From Tetracentron sinense (lineage: Eukaryota; Streptophyta; Magnoliopsida; Trochodendrales; Trochodendraceae): a stretch of 64,000 nt of DNA. The position numbers and the translations under genes were made by a program. Positions 1 through 12,303 of this stretch are shown here, one piece after another. Each line of letters opens with the position of its first letter. The stretch's first letter is position 1. Where the stretch lies: NCBI GenBank assembly GCA_015143295.1, contig CM026554.1, forward strand, positions 32,935,531-32,999,530, read 5' to 3'. The notes below the pieces were generated by a model, which saw nothing but the letters and a program-made list of their open reading frames with translations, did no database searches and was not told where the DNA came from.

Positions 1-68
1 GGGATTGGTATGTACTTTGATGCTAGGGTCAACCTTGAAAGTTCTCTACAGATTTGCAAACCCTAACC

Positions 69-210
69 CTATGTTTGGTTGCTAAGAAAATAAGTGAAAA
101 CATGAAAAGAAAAGAAAATGAGATAAAACACAACTAAGAATTATATTAGAAATTTAAAATTTTCTTTTCTTTTCCATGTTTTCACTTATTTTCTCAACAA
201 CCAAACATAG
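69..210. repeat. Foldback MITE, family A copy 1
   Basis: The ends are near-perfect inverted repeats about 55 bp long (CTATGTTTGGTTGC at the left; its complement with a few changes at the right). The centre is AT-rich and there is no coding capacity. A second copy of the same family lies at 54,387-54,524. The target duplication is not clear, so the superfamily is left open. Confidence 0.75.
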
Positions 211-1096
211 CATAAAGTAAATAATCCACTGATCTTGCTAATTAAAAAGAACATCTAGATTTTTTTCATACTCTATAATTAGGATAATACAGAAGTTCTA
301 TTCTAAAAAGAATAAAATAAAATAAAATTGCAACCCCATTAGATTATTAAACCCTTGAAATCCTAACACAAAAAATTTCTCTTCTTTTATAATATACATA
401 TAATAATGTGGAATAGCAGTGGGGCAGACAATGACGTTTATGATAAAATGAAAATGGTGGGACAAGAAAAGAAAAAATAAAACATTCATGTGAGTAAGAG
501 AATTTATCGCATTTCCTTCTGGGTCATGAGGCTCATGCCTAAGCCTAATAAGTAATATATATGCTAATTCATTTAGTGTCTTGACTCATTGGTAGCCTAG
601 CTCGAGTTGTCGAGCATAGCCAAGCCAGCACAAATGCTAGGTGAGCAGCTCACCTCTAGGCCAGTGCAAATGCTAGGCAACTAAGTACTACCACAACTAA
701 CTATGAAACCAGATCACACAGCCAATTGAGAGTTCAATTGTGATTGAACTCTTGCAGCCACAAGTCCACACGTGTTCTTTTTTAACTCTTATAATCTTTA
801 GTTAAGATCTGTTAATCCTTAGAGTTTAACAATATAATCCTAGTGTTTAGCAAAAAATATTTAAAAACTATTTAACTTTGATTAAGAATTTTTAATCTTA
901 GAATTAATATTTTTTATTCTTCTAAAAACTAAGATTAGATTACAATATCCCTAAGAGTTAGTGAATTAATAGGGGTTAAAAAGGCGATGATTGGATTGTG
1001 AGGGTATATTATATGAGGGTTCTCTGGATGGTTTTAACGTTTCAGCAGACTCTGTCGTTCGCGGATCTTTAAGACGAGTACGGATAAACGAAATCA
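211..1096. other. Upstream region of the THUMP gene, no gene seen
   Basis: AT-rich DNA with no convincing ORF. The last 100 bases become less AT-rich and probably contain the promoter and 5' UTR of the gene starting at 1097. No strong TATA box is obvious. Confidence 0.4.
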
Positions 1097-4000
1097 ATGG
1101 CGGAAGCGGAAGAGGAAGTAGGGTTAGGGTTAGGGTTAGGGTTAGGGCAAGGAGAAGCAGAGGGTTTGAGTCCTTGGGAGCAGCACTCAGCAGTTATCAG
1201 CATTCCTCGCTTCGATTACAACGCTCCATCTTCCCTTCTGGAGCACTCGCATTCTGGATTCCTCGTCACATGCACCCTTAGTGAGATCTACGTTTTTATT
1301 GCAAAACATTTGCTTCTATTGGTTACGATTTTACTTGAATTTTATCATTTTTTCTCCTAATGTCTTATATAGATGATTTTGGTATAATTTTATCTATCTG
1401 TGTACATGAACACGTTTTATTCATTTATATGCAGAGCTCGAGAAATCGAAGTCTCGGTGTAGCGGTCAAAAAATCCTTTGTTTTTACTTTTCTTTTGATG
1501 AGAGTATGTAACTTAATATCATGTTTTTTTTCCTCTTGTTTATATATATATATATATATATATATATTTTATTTTTAAAACCAAAAATCCACAAAGACAG
1601 AAATACAAAAATTACATTCTTGTATTTAGAAGACCAACTTTATCAAGCAGAAAAAAACCTTTTGCTTCACGAGGAAGGCAGAAAGGTGGAAAATAATATT
1701 TTTCATTCTCACTATTTGATTCTACCAATACCACACAGACTAAGGAGGATCAAATTTCCTTATAATGAAATTGATAAGAATAAGGGAGTCACTTTCAACC
1801 ATAGTTGCAGGGAAGCTATTTACAAGGTAGGAAGCTCTCTTCCAAGGAAGCTCGTTCTAGACTCGCTTCTGTTCTCTTCCACCTGGTCCCATTTAGTGGT
1901 CAAAAGGGGCTATGTATCTAGGAGGCTATGAGATAGACCTGAGTCTAACGCATATTATATAAATCCTAAGCAAGTATCGTTGGAGTGAAACCTAAGGCTG
2001 TAAGACACTTACTTCTACACAAATATCTCATTTCAGATCAAATTTATAGTATGATTGTCCATCCTAATATAATGGGAATGAGACACTTATATCTATTTCT
2101 CGCTTTCCATTTTCTAAGGATTTTTTGAGTCTCGCTTCCCGCTATTCGTTTCTCTTCTCGTTTTCTCTTCTTACTTTGGTAACTATACTTTCAACAAATA
2201 TATGACACAAGTTCAACTCCTCACAAGTCAATAGACCATCACAAATGGCTCGAAATTCTGCCTCCATATTAATACAATTCCCAAATTACCAGAGTGATCA
2301 TGAACAACCCCTCAACCTCCCATATATATAAAGAAAAAACAAAATTTAATTAATGATTTTTTTTAGAACAGATATTTTTTAGGGTTTCCGTATTTGGCTC
2401 TCACTCTTCCTTTACCCAAATTGTACTATTTGATTTTTCTCAATGACATTTTGGTCTTTATTTCTAATTTTGAATATTTATTTTCAATAATTTCTAAATA
2501 TCTTAAATCCTTATAGTGTTAATGAATAGAATATATTTGGTTCGCCTAGGCAACACTTTGCATAGGGGAATCTCAATTGCCTTGGCGTCGCCTTGAGGCT
2601 TTGACTATGTTGCATTCATATATATACACATAAATACATATATGTATATAGAATAAAACATATACATGTGAGTTCTTGTCACATTAAGGACGATGCCATA
2701 GCATTCCCTTGTAGGCATAGTGAGGCTCTCAAGACGTTGATAGCTTTTAAGGATATGATCATAGGGTCAATGCAGGCATGCCAACCGCTCATGCTGATGC
2801 CGCTTTTCTAGAGTGTTTCATATCTTATTGCGTCAATCGAGTTAGTAGAAGAGCCTCTAAATATCCAATCCCTTTTGTCCCTATTCTTGAGGGATTGGTA
2901 GCCTGAAAAGATTTCTTTTTGGTGTTACCTGTTAATGGCCCCACCTCCCATGAGTCGAGTTTGACAACTAGTGCCTCAACCCCATTTTCTCTTCACGGCA
3001 AAGCTTGGAGAATCGACGCAAGGCTGTCGAGTTGGCTGGAGGATTGGAACCTCTAACCCATATCCAATCCTTTTGGCCCCAGACCTATTCTTCCTAAGAA
3101 CCTCAGAGATTGATTGGGGAATAGCTATATGTCTGGCGTTACCTGTTAGTGGCCCCACCTCCCATGATTCGAGTTTGGCAACTAATGCCTCAACTCCCAA
3201 TTCTTCTTCAAGTCCAAGCTTTGGGAATCGATGCAAGGCTGTCGAGTTGGCTGAAGGATTGGAACCTCTAAGCCTTATCCAATCCCCCAGTCATCGTTGA
3301 TGAATTGGATTTGATTCCTTGCCTATAGCACTATGGCTCGGATCACAACAGTATTTACCAATTTGATTTTTTAGGTATATTATTAGTTTTGTTTTATTCT
3401 TTTGACAACAGTCAAGACTGTAACAACTTTGCTTTAATTAACTATGAATTATTGGATATAATTGTATTTTAATCCAAATGACTTGGAGTTACTTTACTAG
3501 ATTGAGTTTATTTCCTTCTGTTCTAATTAGGTATGATTGTTCCATTTGAGGTATATTTTTTGAACTAATTTCAGGTATCTATGCCCTGCTAGTTGTAAAA
3601 GAAAATATCTGAAATTTCCAAACTCACTATACATAGGGTTTGGGGGTCCTTGGGAATGTTGTGTCTTATGTAGAAAGCTAACTATGATGGTCTACCAGAT
3701 TATAATATTTACAAAATAATAGTTACATCCTCATTAACAATTCTAAACGTATAATAGTCAAAATGTTGAGTGGGCAACACCTAACCATCGACGCCTAGCT
3801 AGGAATTTTATCACCTAATCAGAGTCTAGGCAAATACTTGTCAAGACAAGGTCATCTACTGGTGCTTATATCTATAAAACTTTTCTTACTTGACAAATTT
3901 TGTCTAGGATTTCTGAATCTAGTTTTCTCTACCCCTTTTTTGCTTATTATTCTTTGTAGTGACATTTTTGTCTGATGTTCTAATTCTAATTTTCAATAGT

Positions 4001-7000
4001 ATACGAATATCTTAATGTTTTATTATTTTAATAAAAGAAAATAAATTTTTGTTGCCTAAGCATTACCCAAGTAATGCCTAGGCAGTGCCTCACCTAGGGA
4101 GTCCCTATTGCCTAGGTGTTGTCTGGAGGCCCTGGACGCATTAACTACACCGTCTAAACATTTGCACTCGATTTGCTGGTATCAATTTGATTACATTACT
4201 TGATAACCAATAGTTATCCACAAGATTTAAACTCTAAATGTTTGAGGAGCCTGATAGCAACATAGTTTAAAATATCGGTATCGACAAGGCAAGTTTAAAA
4301 TATGTATAAAAATTTAAGCATATTATGGATACCCTCTATTTAAAATACTCTCAAATTTAAATTTCAAAAGAATTATATGGATATGTTTCTGGGCATGAGC
4401 CGTATGAATATGAGTATAGAGGTGTACCTATTTGGTAATGCCAAAGACAATTGTCCATCATTACCCATAGTATCTACTGATGGCCGATGGGAGTGTTGCT
4501 ACATCTTGGACTAGATGACTACCAACGTTATGTACAAGAAAAGAAACTATTATATTTACGTATTAACTATTATGTATGAAATTGATTGTATTTGAGATAA
4601 TTGGTATGCTTGATTGAGAAATGAATGAAACTTTTTATGTAAGTTAAGTGAATCATACATTACCGTCAACATTAGTGCACATCTTTGGCCCTCTTCTCAT
4701 TGCATTTCTTATATACATTGTTGTTGTTTTTTTTTTTTTTGATTCTCTGATGTGTATTAACATTTATTTTAACATTTCCTGAAGTTTCATTGAAAAATTT
4801 AATGTTTTTTACCTTTTTTTTCAATTTTCTCTTAAATATGTGATATTATACCTGCGATATCGATATATCTCCGATATATCTTTTTTCCATGGCTCAACAT
4901 GTTATGCGATATCGATATTCAAAATCTTGTATACACAATCCCAATCAACTACAAGCCCGAGAGTTGTGGAATCTATTCATAATTGTCACTTGATGCTTGA
5001 GATTGAGCATCATGACCATAGCCACTATCACAATGACTATGCTCATTAACACTCACTTTATCAATCCCATTAATCATGCCATCTATGCCTTGTCTGGCCT
5101 ATCGCTCAATATCACGCCGTCATCGCTCATACGTTTGGCTCTCATTACCACAAGAGGGCATACACAGACCATGACTACTCTCCTGGGTGGCATGGTCGAA
5201 GTACTGTTCCTTTATAAATACAATACCATGCCTCCCCTACTCATGACTCACATCTGGTCGTGCATGTGACTGCTCTCCATCATCATCGTCATCATTACCA
5301 TTATGGTCGTCTTCGTTAATTTTTGAAACTTCTACCTCAATCTCCAACTGATGAGTCCTCAGTTTATTGAACTCGTCGTCTTCATAACCATCGTGCATTG
5401 TCCTTTTGAGCATCCTTAGTGAGCTGCTTCAGTCGCGACCTCATATTATAGTGCGAATACACTAATCACTCCAATTTCTCATAATTTAACCGGTTGAGAG
5501 GCTTCAAATAAATTAAGGAGAACATGCTCCAATTTCGTTCACAATCGCTAGATGATGCCATTTGGGATAGAATATGTATAACAATTTTCCTTAGATTAGC
5601 GGCATCCATACTTATCAACTGCCATTCAGCCGCATGGGACAAAAAAAATTCTATGAGAAGTTAGAACCCCTTTTTTATCGTATATCAAATAGTAATGCGT
5701 TCATTACAAATTAAATTATTTGGGTTAGTCTTCTTCCTTCTTTGCCATTCTTTCACCGAATCCATACATGGCATTTCGAAAGACTTTGCACTATAATAAA
5801 GAAGCATAGTGTCAAGTTTGTAAGTATATATATATATATATATATATATTCCCTAGTAATATAAGCAGACAAATTTATTATGCCTTTACCTCCATGAGTG
5901 CTGTAGTAGCTTTAGATAGATCTTTTTCTAATTTCTGCACAACCTTCTTCAAGAATCCCAATAAGGACTCATTAGTGTTGAGGTCGTTCACATAGTGATA
6001 GACGTGATTAAGATAAGAGGCTGTTTTACCCAAAACATTATTAATATAAATCAAATGTTCAAATGTTAGTACCCAATATAAATGGTAGCAAATAAATGTT
6101 ACTTTTCTATGGATGTCATGTAAGAGCTCCTTATCCCACCACCTGTCTATAATTGCACAGTAGTCCTTATAAGATTTTGGGGGCAGTAGTCCGGATAGCC
6201 AAACTTCGTCTACCTCATACCTCGTACACATAGCTCATAGTGACTCTCTTGTCCCCATCAACCATTTTCAGGACCTTCATAACCGTCTCAAGTATCTTCA
6301 TTACCTGACGCATAAGGTCCAAGAATTAGTTATTGCAGATAATGTCCTTTACCCTCTTCGCTTCAACGGTGCGGCTACATGAGTACTCATCCCATCCGTC
6401 ACATATAAAAATCATCTTCAGTCCTGTCTTCTGAGCAAGAATACATTGAATGACTATGAAGTTGGTGGCGAATTGAGTTGTCCCTTACCGTAATAGCTCC
6501 CCAATGGCGTGCTCTCTCATAATACTCAAGACCCAATTTTGTTTATATATATAATTCATCACATCTTGGGCTTGTTTAACCATAGTCTTCACATTTGTTT
6601 TTCTCCAAAATCTTTCAACATCAAATCGATGCAATGAGTCATACACGGTGTCCAATAAATGTGCTTCCTCTTTATCATTAACAACTTTCGACTTTTTAAA
6701 TGAAGACTGATTTTCCGTGACAACCTGTACCACGTATTCCTCTCCAATCTCCTCTACCACATCATCAATTAATTGGAGGTATATATTATCTTTAATAAAA
6801 GTGAACATCGACAAATTTCCAAAATTTGTTTTACTATTATAATAGATGAGAAAGTTAATCAGTGATAACCTTGTTGACTTGGTCCAATTGTCACATATAA
6901 GAGTCACCTCGTATGCATCTCAATTCTTCGTAAGAGAATTAGTGTGAGAGTCGATCTCAGCAATCTCGTCATCAAGTAACAAACTTATGATCTTGTAGGG

Positions 7001-7458
7001 AGTGGGTCCCTTTATGCTTGGGCCGACTCTCTGGATCTCTTCAATCATGGTCTAATAGTATGGAGATGTCGTGGCGTTAGCTGTGATGAGATTAAATATT
7101 TAAAACTTTTCAATCGCTCTCGTCACTGTCGTTGCTACATTCCCTCAAAACCACATATCCTTCAACTTCTTCTGAGATGCCCCCTGGTCTATTCCCTTAA
7201 TGCTTGGACCACTACCCTTCTTCGATTTTGACCTTAACACGTTTGGAACATATCGATCAAATACCTCACATATGCTTTGTGTCCTCTGTATCCCACCTCT
7301 CCTATCCCTGCTCAAACCCTTACCTCACACTGTAAATAACCAAACCCATGCCTGTTGGCCTGAAATTGCTGCATCTCCTCCCTCTCCCATGCGTCTTGCC
7401 TAGAATGGCCCATGGCTGTCTTCATTCATCTGCTTCCTCTTGAGTGGGATATATCAAG

Positions 7459-7496
<38 letters not shown>

Positions 7497-10400
7497 TATT
7501 CTTACCACTATATCCTCTAGACCTGCTCTTCAGAGTAGCCCTAAGGTCTAACTCACCGCAACCGTTCTCTTCTTCTCAACCTTCTCATTTAGGTTTGTCC
7601 TCATTGCTTGGCTAACCTCTCGAGAGTACTTAGGGCAAGAGTGAATGTTTGTCCTTATACCCGCCAAATGTTCTTTCAGTCGTGTGATCCCACAACCTTT
7701 AGACTGAAATCCATAGAATTACATTTCGTTGCCTCGACCCATTTATAGACTCCCCATATTGTCACCCTATATCTCTAACATGTTCTTTACCTTTATCTTT
7801 CTTTGGCGCCATTTCAAACTTATATAGAAAGAAATAATGATCATTAATATATAGCATTTCAAAGTATGCAATTAAGTTACATATACTTATTTTAATGCAA
7901 TATACATGCAAAAAAAAAATTAAAAAAAAATAGGGTTAGTACATAGATTTTCAAGATCATCCATAGAATTAACTTATTTCATTTTTTGAATGAACACTAG
8001 ATTGAAGGAATGTTTCGAAATATTGAAGATTTTTGGATTTGTTTTTTTGGAAAATTGTTGATTTTTGGAGGGAAAAAAAAGGGTATTGCTTTATGGATTT
8101 CACATGAAATCAACAAATTTACTCATTTTAGGTTGATTACAACCTATTTTCATTAATTTAAACAACTAAAATGAAAAAAAAGGAGAAATTTTGCATACCT
8201 TCGAAAATTTCGGGTAACTCTTTCAATCCGAAATCAAATGCTAAGATCTTCATATGAGCCGAAAATCGACAATGGACTTGTTGTTTTAGGCCTAGAAATT
8301 GATTTAGAGGAGAATTGTTGAAACCACTCAAATGAGCAAAAGCCACGGTCTTGATCAATACTGTTACAATATTGATTAAGACTTAAAAAATGAAGAAAAA
8401 AAAAACAGTATCGCTTAGTATCAGATGATACTCCTTGATATGCACCGATACTGTGCAATACTTAGAAATTATATGTATTCTGCGTACCAAGGTACCGGTC
8501 CTCTCCAAAACCTGTACGTACTAGACCGGTACGCTTGGCACATCTAGATTTTTGAACCATGGTTGGTAGGCACGTTCCTCATCTGATTTGGTTCTAAATG
8601 AACATGCTCAATCCTTAATTGACAAATTTGTCAATTTGAGTGCCGCAAGGGTAATCTCTAGAAGTATCAGATCATTTGTAAAGATTGTAATTATGGTGTT
8701 TTTATTTAGTGATTTCTTATTTGCATTTGGTTAAACATGCATTAAAATGATAAAGAATCTGAATCAGACACTTCATGTTGCAAGTTCGAATTATGGTGCG
8801 TTTATTTTTTGTTTGCATTTAGTTAAACTTTCCTTAAAGTCATAAAAACTCTGAACCAGAGACTTCATGTTGCATGAAGAGAAGCGACAAGAACACTCAA
8901 GAAAGAAGAAGTATATCTGAATCACTTTTGATCAATTGATCATTCTAATACAAATCCAAAATGTAAGGGAATTCTTTAACCGAACATCCATAAATTCACC
9001 TCTATGTAAATTTTAGAATTGTCCAAGGTTGCTTGTAACACATTGTGATAATCTAACTAGCCTTCCCATTACATGGGTTAAGTCCAAAGCGTTTAAATTC
9101 ATCCACAAAGGATTTTAAGCCTCAAACAGGAATCAATTTTGAGGCATCTTAGGCCAAGCAAAAACCTTCTTCAAGTGAATTGAGTCAGTTGAACCTTTTG
9201 CGGTCATATATGCCTGTCTCGTCCAATATCAAAGACGTCCAAGTTGTAGGTTTATTGCCTTATTGGGGCCATTTCTCTCATGTTTATGCATGCCTCCTAT
9301 ATATTGTATGGACTGTTATGCTTTGATGACTAAATAATTTTTTTTTCGCTTATTTCTTGGCTTGTTCAAGTCTCAATATCTTTTGTAATGACGTTGTGCA
9401 TTATTATGCTTGAATACTTATATGCTTTTGATTTTTTAAGAATGCAAGCTCTTCAGCATGGACCCTTAGCATTTGGAAAAGGGTTTACCTGTTCCTCCTA
9501 TTGGGTACATGCATATCCTTTCTCATTCTACTTGGGAATTGACGTTTGAAAATTTCTATGTTCTCGTCAGAGCGGGAGAAAAGTGCCACCAAAGAAGTCA
9601 TTTCCATCCTTGAAAAGGTTTTTATCAAGTATCTTAACTTGTCTAATTCTATATCATACTGTTTCATATTTGATGTTTATCCTTCCAATGGATGTAAGGG
9701 CAATGTATATATTATTCTGCTACAATGGCTATACATGCAATAGAGTGCAAGTTTGACTCATTGGTTCGGATGCAGGATTAGTGTTGAACCAGCCTACTTC
9801 AAAAGTGGAATTTGTTGAGACTTGGAATCTAGTGTCAAACTGAGAAAAGAGAACATGCATAAAAGTGTGAGACAGTGGTAGAAGTTAAAAACATTTGAAT
9901 AGATTGAGAAGATTTAAATTATCTGGGGCACTCGATTGTGTCATATTGTTTATTAATAAATGATTATGAAAACAATTAGATAAATAACCCATAAATGTAT
10001 AAATCGGGTGACTTCAATATTTGACTTCAGACAGAGAATTTGAATAGAAAATAATATCAAAGGACCTTTTGACCTTTTAATCATTTCATATGAAAAGAAG
10101 AAAAATATTAATCTCAGGCTAAGAAAAAGAGAACAAACTATCAACCATGGTTCAAAATATCAGTATCGGGTAACATATTGCTAAGTCCAAAACATGATAC
10201 GTATCAGATCGTATCGGATGGATACGGCGGAAAAAATAGGATACGCTAAGAAATGCTTGGATATGCAAGGAAAAACTTGGATACCTTACATAAAACTTAT
10301 TTTAATGCAAATATAAGCTAAAAACAAACTAAATGAAGGTCTCTACTATGTTTATAACTATACATATGAGAATTAAAATTTTATAAGTTAAAAAAGGCGT

Positions 10401-12253
10401 GTTGCTGATAAAAAAAAATGTGAAAAGACAAACCATAGTCAGTTAGCCAAGTATAAGAAAAACAATTTAGATATCAAAACCTTACATTCAATGAATAAAA
10501 TAAGAATGTATTGAATTACAACCATAAATTTTAAGCTTAATGCACGTCTTTTTATGATGCTGTTAGTTGACTTTTTGACCTTGTATATGAATATATTTTT
10601 TAAGACTAAAATATGAGACTTTTTTGCTAGACTTTTGGGTTTTGGTAATTTTTGATATAATAGAATTTATGAGATTTAAATATTTGAGAAATACCGTATC
10701 ATTTGAAATTTTAACCAATCCCTAAAAGGTGCTAAAAAAACAGGATATTGTTCTTGAATTGGAAAGTCATGACCTTTTATTATTTAAGAATTTGGATCAA
10801 GGATAATATTTATCGAATTCAAATATGGGGATAACCTTACTTACATATTAATATTTTAAGTAAATGAAAGTAAAATTAATTTGAAATCATTTATTTAAAT
10901 AATATTTCATGTAAATAAGTTGTGCGTATCGGGTTTGTGTTGTGGATTCTAGTGTAAATGGAAGAAAAAAAACTGAAAAATTCCCAATATTAGGCGTATC
11001 AAGCCTGTATCGATCTCGTATTAGCTTGATACGGGGGATTTTCTTTTTAGCGTACCAGTGTATAGTGTAGTTAAAGCGTCCAGCAGACACTTGGGCGATA
11101 AGGGGTTCCCTAGGCGAGGCGATGCCTGGGCAATCAAAATTTATATATATTTTTATTTTATATAATATTATATAAGAATTAATGAGTGCCTGCCTAGATC
11201 ATGATGTAGGCGATAGGGGTCCTAGTTAGGCGAGGCGGTGGCCTAAGCATTGCCTAGGCAACATTTTGACTACACTGCCAGTCTATCAGGTAGCTCCAAA
11301 CAGGATGTGTATCGGCCCGTATTGATTGATATGTATCAAAATTTTAAACCATGCTATCAACTGAAATTGGAGAAACTATGAAAGGAATAGCCAAATGGGT
11401 GGGTAGAGAGTGGCCATGGTAGAAATTCTGTGAGTCGAAGGCTTTCATCCTCCCCCCATTTTCTCAAATGGTTTTGTTGCAGGACGAGTATGCACTCCTT
11501 AGAACAAATCTAGGGGAGGGGGAATTGCTGATGACGGTTTTGTTTCCAATTGATGCAAAACATGACTTTTATTCTAAAATAAGTAAAAAACCAAGGAGAA
11601 AAAGTATTGACAGTTAAACATGCGAGCATGTGAATGAGATGTTTGATACTATGACACCCCAAAACCGCACATGCATAGAGTGATTCTAAGGTGGTGTTTG
11701 GCATTCCAAATCAGAAACTGATTCTAAAAATGTATAACTCATGATGAATAAGATTCTCCATTTAATGCCCGATTTTTTTAATTTATCAGGCCCGAGATAA
11801 ATCAATTCGTTCCGTAAGAGGATCAACTTTTTTCTATTCCTTAAAAATTGTTCCAATTGCAAAAGAAACGCACCATAACAAATGCATTCCCAAAAACGGA
11901 ACAAGAAAAAAAATCGTTCCATGGGAACGATACCAAACACGCCCTAGAATTCCAGAATAACCCTACTATGTCCTCTGCTTGCTTCCATTAGAATCACAAG
12001 ATCAAAATCTTTCAAAGCTCTGTTACCAACCAATGCAAAACACATCATTTTCTAAAGAAAAAAAGGAAGAAGAAAAATACCTACATATGTGGGTGTGGAC
12101 ATGAGATGTTTGATACTATGACCCTAAAACCCCACATACATATACTGCTATCATGTGGTAGTCAAATTTAGGTGAACAAAGGTTGTTAGAACACTAACTC
12201 AGACTATGCAAAAAAAAAAAGTTGTTAGAACAAAAACATGAGAGTAAAACACA

Positions 12254-12303
<50 letters not shown>

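Noticed and set aside
2976-3300. Protein gene in the duplicated block
   Set aside because: ORFs on both strands follow the tandem duplication, with no known domain or splice pattern.
4261-8562. One autonomous hAT element spanning this whole interval
   Set aside because: The right end has the expected CATGGTT pattern, but flanking 8-mers differ and 4261-4929 is a separate element co-linear with 16,602-18,181.
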